The notes beneath the pieces are model-generated. The model saw only the letters and a program-made list of their open reading frames with translations. It was not told the DNA's origin and made no database searches. Source: Serratia marcescens (lineage in GTDB: Bacteria; Pseudomonadota; Gammaproteobacteria; Enterobacterales; Enterobacteriaceae). Taken from it: a stretch of 64,000 nucleotides of DNA. The position numbers were made by a program, and so were the translations under genes. The stretch is from assembly GCA_015548865.1 (NCBI GenBank), contig JADMXW010000002.1:62001-126000 (forward strand), written 5' to 3'. This document shows positions 59,030 to 64,000 of this stretch, piece after piece (within the stretch, counting starts at the first letter, position 1; each line of letters starts with the position of its first letter).

Positions 59030-60224
59030 AGCGTAAAGCCTCTGCGGGATGAACGGCGGCGGCGCGCCATGAAGGGTAAAGCGTAGATAACAGTGCAACG
59101 ATCATTGCTGCCAGTGCAATAGTCACCACCTGCACAGCATCAATATGAACCGGCAGCGCGGCACCATCCAGCAACAGTCCCAACGCTGGGATCAACGTAT
59201 TTAGCTGGCTGGCCAACAGCGTACCAAGCAACGCGCCCAATAGCGCGCCAATCACCCCTGCACTCCCGCCCTGCACCATAAACACCGCCATGATCTGGCG
59301 CTGAGTGAGCCCCTGCGTTTGCAAAATGGCTACCTCACCCTGTTTTTCCATCACCAACAACCCCAATGATGTAATGATATTGAACGCCGCCACCGCGACG
59401 ATCAGACTCAATAGCAGCCCCATCATGTTTTTTTCCATGCGAACCGCCTGAAACAACTCGCCCTTGCGTTCACGCCAATCTTTCAACACGAATCCGTCCG
59501 GGATCGGTTGCGCACTGAATGCAACAATATCCAACGGATTTTCCAACCATAAGCGCCAACCGGTGATATGCCCTGCTGGATAACGCATCAGACGCGACGC
59601 ATCCTGCTGATTTACCAGCATCTGGTAACCATCCACCTCGCTACCGGCGGCAAAGGTTCCTGCCACTGTAAACAAACGCTGGCTAGGAATACGGCCCATC
59701 GGCGTCAGTTGGCTTGCTCCGGTAACCATAATTCGCAGTTGCTCACCGCGCTTCACCCCAAGCTGAGAGGCCAACTGTTCGCCGAGGATCACCTGATATT
59801 CACCGGGTTGGAGTTGTGTTAACTGCGTATTTTTCAAATAACGCGACAAAGGTTCAGGCTCATCGGGATTAATCCCCAACATCACGCCCACCGCAACACT
59901 GCGCGCGCTTTGCAACACCACTTCGCCCGTGGTGATGGGCGCAATACGTGTGACGCCTTGCATAGCACTCAACGATGAAGCAGGTAATGCCTGCGGATCG
60001 AGCGAACCGTTTGCCGTGGTCACCACCGCTTGCGGCATCAACCCCAGAATACTTTCCTCAAGTTCCCGTTCAAATCCATTCATAACCGACAATACGGTCA
60101 CCAGGGCCATCACACCCAACGTGATGCCAATAGCCGATAACCAGGAGACAAATCGCCCGAAGCGATCCGATGCTCGCCCACGCATGTAACGCAGGCCAAT
60201 AAATAATGCGACAGGTTGATACAT
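59022..60224 (-). CDS. lolC: Lipoprotein-releasing system permease LolC
   Basis: A 400-residue protein with four helices and a periplasmic domain, related to LolE. The start [20 protein letters not shown] and [18 protein letters not shown] match LolC, which recruits the carrier LolA. It is the first gene of lolCDE. The 136 bp between it and the divergent mfd start hold both promoters. Confidence 0.95.
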   Translation of the reverse strand: MYQPVALFIGLRYMRGRASDRFGRFVSWLSAIGITLGVMALVTVLSVMNGFERELEESILGLMPQAVVTTANGSLDPQALPASSLSAMQGVTRIAPITTGEVVLQSARSVAVGVMLGINPDEPEPLSRYLKNTQLTQLQPGEYQVILGEQLASQLGVKRGEQLRIMVTGASQLTPMGRIPSQRLFTVAGTFAAGSEVDGYQMLVNQQDASRLMRYPAGHITGWRLWLENPLDIVAFSAQPIPDGFVLKDWRERKGELFQAVRMEKNMMGLLLSLIVAVAAFNIITSLGLLVMEKQGEVAILQTQGLTQRQIMAVFMVQGGSAGVIGALLGALLGTLLASQLNTLIPALGLLLDGAALPVHIDAVQVVTIALAAMIVALLSTLYPSWRAAAVHPAEALRYE

Positions 60225-60360
60225 GAAATCCGTCTGGATAAGGTTGCTAAAGCAAAGTGATCAAGGATAATAAAGGGTCATATCACTTTATGGAACCCTA
60301 CCCCGCTTTCTACACTGCTTTTTCTTATGCTGGAACGGGGCAACACCAGATATTCGGATT

Positions 60361-63300
60361 ATGCCTGAACAAAATCGCTATGCCCTGCCCGTAAAAGCGG
60401 GTGAACAACGCCTGTTGGGTCAGCTCACCGGTGCCGCCTGTGCCGTTGAGTGTGCCGACATTATTGAACGCCACGCTGGGCCGGTAGTGCTTATCGCGCC
60501 TGATATGCAAAACGCGCTACGGCTACGAGATGAACTTCAGCAGTTTACCGCTCATCCTGTCAGTACATTGTCTGACTGGGAAACGCTGCCTTACGACAGT
60601 TTTTCTCCACATCAAGAGATCATCTCGGCACGCCTCTCCACGCTTTATCACTTACCGGGGATGACGCGTGGTGTGCTGGTGTTACCAGTTAACACGCTGA
60701 TGCAACGTGTTTGCCCACATACCTTCCTGCACGGCCATGCGTTAATGGTGAAAAAGGGGCAGCGTCTCTCTCGCGATAAGTTGCGTGCTCAGTTGGAGCA
60801 AGCGGGTTATCGCAGTGTCGATCAAGTAATGGAGCACGGTGAGTTCGCAACCCGAGGCGCACTGTTGGACCTCTTCCCTATGGGAAGCGAGGAGCCCTAC
60901 CGTATCGATTTTTTCGACGACGACGTAGACAGCCTGCGCGTATTTGATGTCGATAGTCAACGCACCCTGCACGAAGTTGCGCAGATTAGCCTGCTACCCG
61001 CGCATGAATTCCCCACGGACAAAAATGCCATTGAGCGCTTTCGCAGCCGGTGGCGCGAAATGTTCGAGGTACGTCGCGATGCAGAGCACATTTATCAGCA
61101 AGTCAGTAAAGGCACCTGGCCAGCAGGTATAGAATATTGGCAGCCGCTGTTTTTTGAACAGCCGCTCAGCACCCTGTTCAGCTATCTTCCCAGCAATACA
61201 CTGCTCGTGAACACGGGCGATCTCGAATCGAGCGCCACCCGCTTTTGGTCCGATATTCAACAACGTTTTGAAAGCCGTCGTGTGGACCCGATGCGTCCGC
61301 TATTACCACCAGAATCGTTGTGGCTGCGTGTCGATACCTTGTTCAGCGAACTCAAAGCCTGGCCGCGCATTCAGCTAAGTAAAGATACGCTGCCGGAAAA
61401 AACAGCAAACCGTAATCTCGGTTACCAGACGCTGCCGGATATTGCCGTTGCACACCAGAACAAAGCGCCGTTGGATGCACTGCGCCGCTTTTTGGAAGGA
61501 TTCACCGGGCAGGTTATCTTTTCGGTCGAAAGCGAGGGGCGCCGTGAAACGCTTCAGGAATTACTGGCACGCATTAAACTGGCACCAACGCCGATCGCCA
61601 GACTGGATCAGGCTGATAAACCCGGCACTTACCTGATCATCGGTGCCAGCGAGCACGGTTTTATTGATACCTTACGTCAACGGGCATTGATTTGTGAGAG
61701 CGACCTGCTCGGAGAACGCGTTGCACGCCGACGCCAAGACAGTCGCCGTACCATCAACACTGACACGCTGATCCGTAATCTGGCGGAACTCCACCCAGGT
61801 CAGCCAGTGGTGCATTTGGAGCATGGTGTCGGGCGTTATGTCGGCCTCACGACGCTGGAAGCGGGCGGTATCACAGCGGAGTACATGATCCTGACCTATG
61901 CGGGCGAGGATAAACTTTATGTGCCCGTATCATCGCTACACCTTATCAGCCGTTATTCAGGCGGGGCCGATGAAAACGCACCACTGCACAAACTGGGCGG
62001 CGATGCCTGGTCACGCGCGCGTCAAAAAGCGGCAGAGAAAGTCCGTGATGTAGCGGCCGAACTGCTGGATATCTACGCACAGCGTGCAGCAAAAAGCGGG
62101 TTTGCCTTTAAACACGATCGTGAGCAGTATCAATTATTCTGCGAAGGCTTCCCCTTCGAAACCACCCCCGATCAGGCGCATGCCATCAATGCCGTGCTGA
62201 GCGATATGTGCCAACCACTGGCGATGGACCGTTTGGTGTGTGGTGACGTGGGCTTCGGCAAAACCGAAGTTGCGATGCGCGCCGCGTTTCTTGCCGTGGA
62301 AAACCACAAACAGGTTGCGGTACTGGTGCCGACAACGCTGCTGGCACAACAGCACTACGATAATTTCCGCGATCGCTTTGCCAACTGGCCTATCCGTATC
62401 GAAATGCTCTCGCGTTTCCGCAGTGCCAAAGAACAGGCTCAGGTGCTGGAACAAACGCAGGAGGGCAAGGTAGATATTTTGATCGGCACACACAAGCTGC
62501 TGCAAAGTGATGTGCACTGGCGTGATCTTGGCTTACTGATTGTGGATGAAGAGCACCGTTTTGGCGTACGTCATAAAGAGCGTATCAAAGCAATGCGTGC
62601 CGACGTGGACATCCTGACGCTCACCGCCACCCCCATCCCACGCACGTTGAACATGGCCATGAGCGGCATGCGTGACCTTTCCATTATCGCCACACCGCCT
62701 GCCCGTCGTCTGGCAGTAAAAACCTTTGTGCGCGAGTATGACGCTCTGCTGGTGCGTGAAGCAATGTTGCGCGAAATTTTGCGCGGTGGGCAGGTTTATT
62801 ATCTTTACAACGACGTAGAAAATATCGAGAAAGCGGCTCAACGGCTGGCAGAACTGGTGCCTGAAGCCCGTATCGCAATTGGTCACGGTCAAATGCGCGA
62901 ACGGGATCTGGAACGCGTTATGAGCGATTTCCACCACCAACGTTTTAACGTGCTGGTGTGTACCACCATCATTGAGACCGGTATTGATATTCCCAGCGCC
63001 AATACCATTATCATTGAGCGTGCCGACCATTTTGGTCTGGCCCAGTTACACCAGTTGCGTGGTCGCGTTGGACGTTCACACCATCAGGCCTATGCTTACC
63101 TGCTGACCCCGAACCCAAAAGCCATGAGCACTGATGCACATAAACGACTGGAGGCTATTGCTTCACTCGAAGATCTGGGTGCCGGTTTTGCTCTGGCAAC
63201 GCACGATCTGGAGATTCGCGGCGCAGGTGAGTTACTCGGTGAAGATCAAAGCGGACAAATGACCACGGTTGGTTTCTCGCTCTACATGGAGTTGCTGGAA

Positions 63301-63810
63301 AGCGCGGTGGATGCGCTTAAAGCCGGACGTGAGCCATCGTTGGAAGATCTTATCAGCAGCCAGACTGAGGTTGAATTACGCCTGCCCGCCCTGCTGCCTG
63401 AAGCCTTTATCCCTGACGTTAACACCCGCTTATCGTTCTACAAACGGATTGCCAGTGCCAAAACGGATAGCGAGTTGGACGAACTGAAAGTGGAACTGAT
63501 CGATCGCTTTGGTACCCTGCCGGATGCCACTCGCCACCTGTTACACATCGCAGCCCTGCGTCAACGCGCACAAACGTTGGGTATCAAACGTATCGAAGGC
63601 AACGAAAAAGGTGGATTTATCGAGTTCAGCGCACACAATCGTGTCGATCCCACTCACCTAATCGGTTTGTTACAACGCGATCCCCGTGTCTATCGTTTAG
63701 ACGGTCCTACCCGATTGAAATTTATTAAAGACCTCAGCGAACGGACACAACGTCTGGATTTCATCGCTGCATTGTTGGCAGACATGGCCCAGCATACATT
63801 GGCTGCATGA
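60361..63810 (+). CDS. mfd: Transcription-repair coupling factor Mfd
   Basis: A 1149-residue DNA translocase that removes stalled RNA polymerase and recruits UvrA. Domains in order: UvrB-like module (1-350), RNA-polymerase interaction domain (about 480-545, VVHLEHGVGRYVGL), helicase core with Walker A GDVGFGKTEVAMRAAF and DEEH in IVDEEHRFGVRHK, the TRG motif region (RGRVGRSHHQAYAYLL), and a C-terminal UvrA-masking domain. Length equals E. coli Mfd. It is complete. Confidence 0.97.
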   Translation: MPEQNRYALPVKAGEQRLLGQLTGAACAVECADIIERHAGPVVLIAPDMQNALRLRDELQQFTAHPVSTLSDWETLPYDSFSPHQEIISARLSTLYHLPGMTRGVLVLPVNTLMQRVCPHTFLHGHALMVKKGQRLSRDKLRAQLEQAGYRSVDQVMEHGEFATRGALLDLFPMGSEEPYRIDFFDDDVDSLRVFDVDSQRTLHEVAQISLLPAHEFPTDKNAIERFRSRWREMFEVRRDAEHIYQQVSKGTWPAGIEYWQPLFFEQPLSTLFSYLPSNTLLVNTGDLESSATRFWSDIQQRFESRRVDPMRPLLPPESLWLRVDTLFSELKAWPRIQLSKDTLPEKTANRNLGYQTLPDIAVAHQNKAPLDALRRFLEGFTGQVIFSVESEGRRETLQELLARIKLAPTPIARLDQADKPGTYLIIGASEHGFIDTLRQRALICESDLLGERVARRRQDSRRTINTDTLIRNLAELHPGQPVVHLEHGVGRYVGLTTLEAGGITAEYMILTYAGEDKLYVPVSSLHLISRYSGGADENAPLHKLGGDAWSRARQKAAEKVRDVAAELLDIYAQRAAKSGFAFKHDREQYQLFCEGFPFETTPDQAHAINAVLSDMCQPLAMDRLVCGDVGFGKTEVAMRAAFLAVENHKQVAVLVPTTLLAQQHYDNFRDRFANWPIRIEMLSRFRSAKEQAQVLEQTQEGKVDILIGTHKLLQSDVHWRDLGLLIVDEEHRFGVRHKERIKAMRADVDILTLTATPIPRTLNMAMSGMRDLSIIATPPARRLAVKTFVREYDALLVREAMLREILRGGQVYYLYNDVENIEKAAQRLAELVPEARIAIGHGQMRERDLERVMSDFHHQRFNVLVCTTIIETGIDIPSANTIIIERADHFGLAQLHQLRGRVGRSHHQAYAYLLTPNPKAMSTDAHKRLEAIASLEDLGAGFALATHDLEIRGAGELLGEDQSGQMTTVGFSLYMELLESAVDALKAGREPSLEDLISSQTEVELRLPALLPEAFIPDVNTRLSFYKRIASAKTDSELDELKVELIDRFGTLPDATRHLLHIAALRQRAQTLGIKRIEGNEKGGFIEFSAHNRVDPTHLIGLLQRDPRVYRLDGPTRLKFIKDLSERTQRLDFIAALLADMAQHTLAA

Positions 63811-63818
63811 TCTCCCGG

Positions 63819-63840
63819 GGGCGCTGTTATCGCAGTGCCC
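63819..63840 (+). terminator. Hairpin after mfd
   Basis: GGGCGCTG (63819-63826) pairs with CAGTGCCC (63833-63840), one G-T wobble, loop of six. A short CTTTTCC follows rather than a long T-tract, so it is a weak terminator. Confidence 0.45.
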
Positions 63841-63913
63841 TCGCCTTTTCCCTATACAAGTCTCCTCGCACACAGTAAAATCGCCGCCTTTTTCTTGTTA
63901 CCGGGGAGATAAG

Positions 63914-64000
63914 ATGTTTATCGGTTTTGACTACGGCACGGCAAACTGCTCCGTTGCGCTGATGCAAAATGGTACGCCACGTCTATTGCCTCTGGAAAAC
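63914..64000 (+). CDS. yegD: Hsp70-family protein YegD, N-terminal part (cut by window edge)
   Basis: The first 29 codons read MFIGFDYGTANCSVALMQNG then TPRLLPLEN, very close to E. coli YegD, a DnaK-like ATPase of unknown role. GFDYGTANC is the phosphate-1 loop of the actin/Hsp70 fold. GGGGAGAT upstream is the ribosome binding site. The rest lies past the window end. Confidence 0.88.
   Translation, partial: MFIGFDYGTANCSVALMQNGTPRLLPLEN

Overview
This window looks like a chromosome segment from an Enterobacterales bacterium, most likely Pectobacteriaceae-like (Pectobacterium, Dickeya, Brenneria or a relative). Two things point there. The gene order from pykF to btuC follows the E. coli 37-38 min region almost gene for gene: pykF, lpp, ldtE, sufESDCBA, menI, ydiJ, ydiK, rprA, ppsA, ppsR, aroH, selO, ydiV, lplA/nlpC, btuDEC. 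The segment also carries a heme operon and dispersed palindromic repeats typical of the plant-associated and Yersinia/Serratia side of the order. The genus is an inference; no 16S rRNA gene or other marker is present. I see no prophage, transposase, CRISPR array or secretion cluster.

Layout. Positions 1-5.3 kb hold the tetrathionate respiration locus: ttrS (cut by the window edge) divergent from ttrBCA. Positions 5.7-15.6 kb are a mosaic of accessory genes: an MFS transporter, the RcnA/RcnR nickel-cobalt efflux pair with two operators, a TetR regulator, a BLUF-EAL photoreceptor, umuD and umuC separated by a YgjP-like metallopeptidase gene (each umu gene with its own LexA box), a flavin reductase, a zinc alcohol dehydrogenase and a broken LysR gene. 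Positions 15.7-21.5 kb hold tRNA-Val(GAC), an AT-rich orphan gene, the yqhC/yqhD aldehyde-reductase pair, an Old Yellow Enzyme with a MarR regulator, and an unknown exported protein.

Positions 22-33 kb are core: pykF, lpp, ldtE, then the suf Fe-S assembly operon (sufABCDSE on the minus strand). Divergent from suf is a gene of unknown function whose promoter contains a perfect Fur box. Positions 33-44 kb hold menI, ydiJ, ydiK, the sRNA gene rprA, apbE, ppsA/ppsR (PEP synthase and its regulator) and aroH. Positions 44.5-48.2 kb hold a Fur-boxed heme utilisation operon (hmuS-T-U-V) without a receptor gene. Positions 48.2-54.7 kb hold selO, a ydiV-like gene, lplA, nlpC and btuD-E-C. At 54.7-55.2 kb the order jumps to a block located elsewhere in E. 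coli: cobB, nagK, lolEDC and mfd, followed by the start of yegD.

Themes. Iron supply and iron-sulfur assembly are linked by three Fur-like boxes (suf, the unknown divergent gene, hmu). Carbon flux at the PEP-pyruvate node is represented by pykF and ppsA, each with a Cra-like site. Stress-linked elements include SOS boxes, rprA and BLUF. Two repeat families are interspersed: three copies of a roughly 95-130 bp two-hairpin repeat, and a TATACCC...GGGTATA-bounded element present once in long form (254 bp) and once as a 39 bp end-to-end remnant.

I did not find a clearly new multigene system. The best leads are the Fur-controlled unknown gene at 31.95 kb, the diverged RprA, the BLUF-EAL protein with a complete phosphodiesterase active site, the repeat-expanded histidine loop of RcnA, and the altered operator region of aroH.
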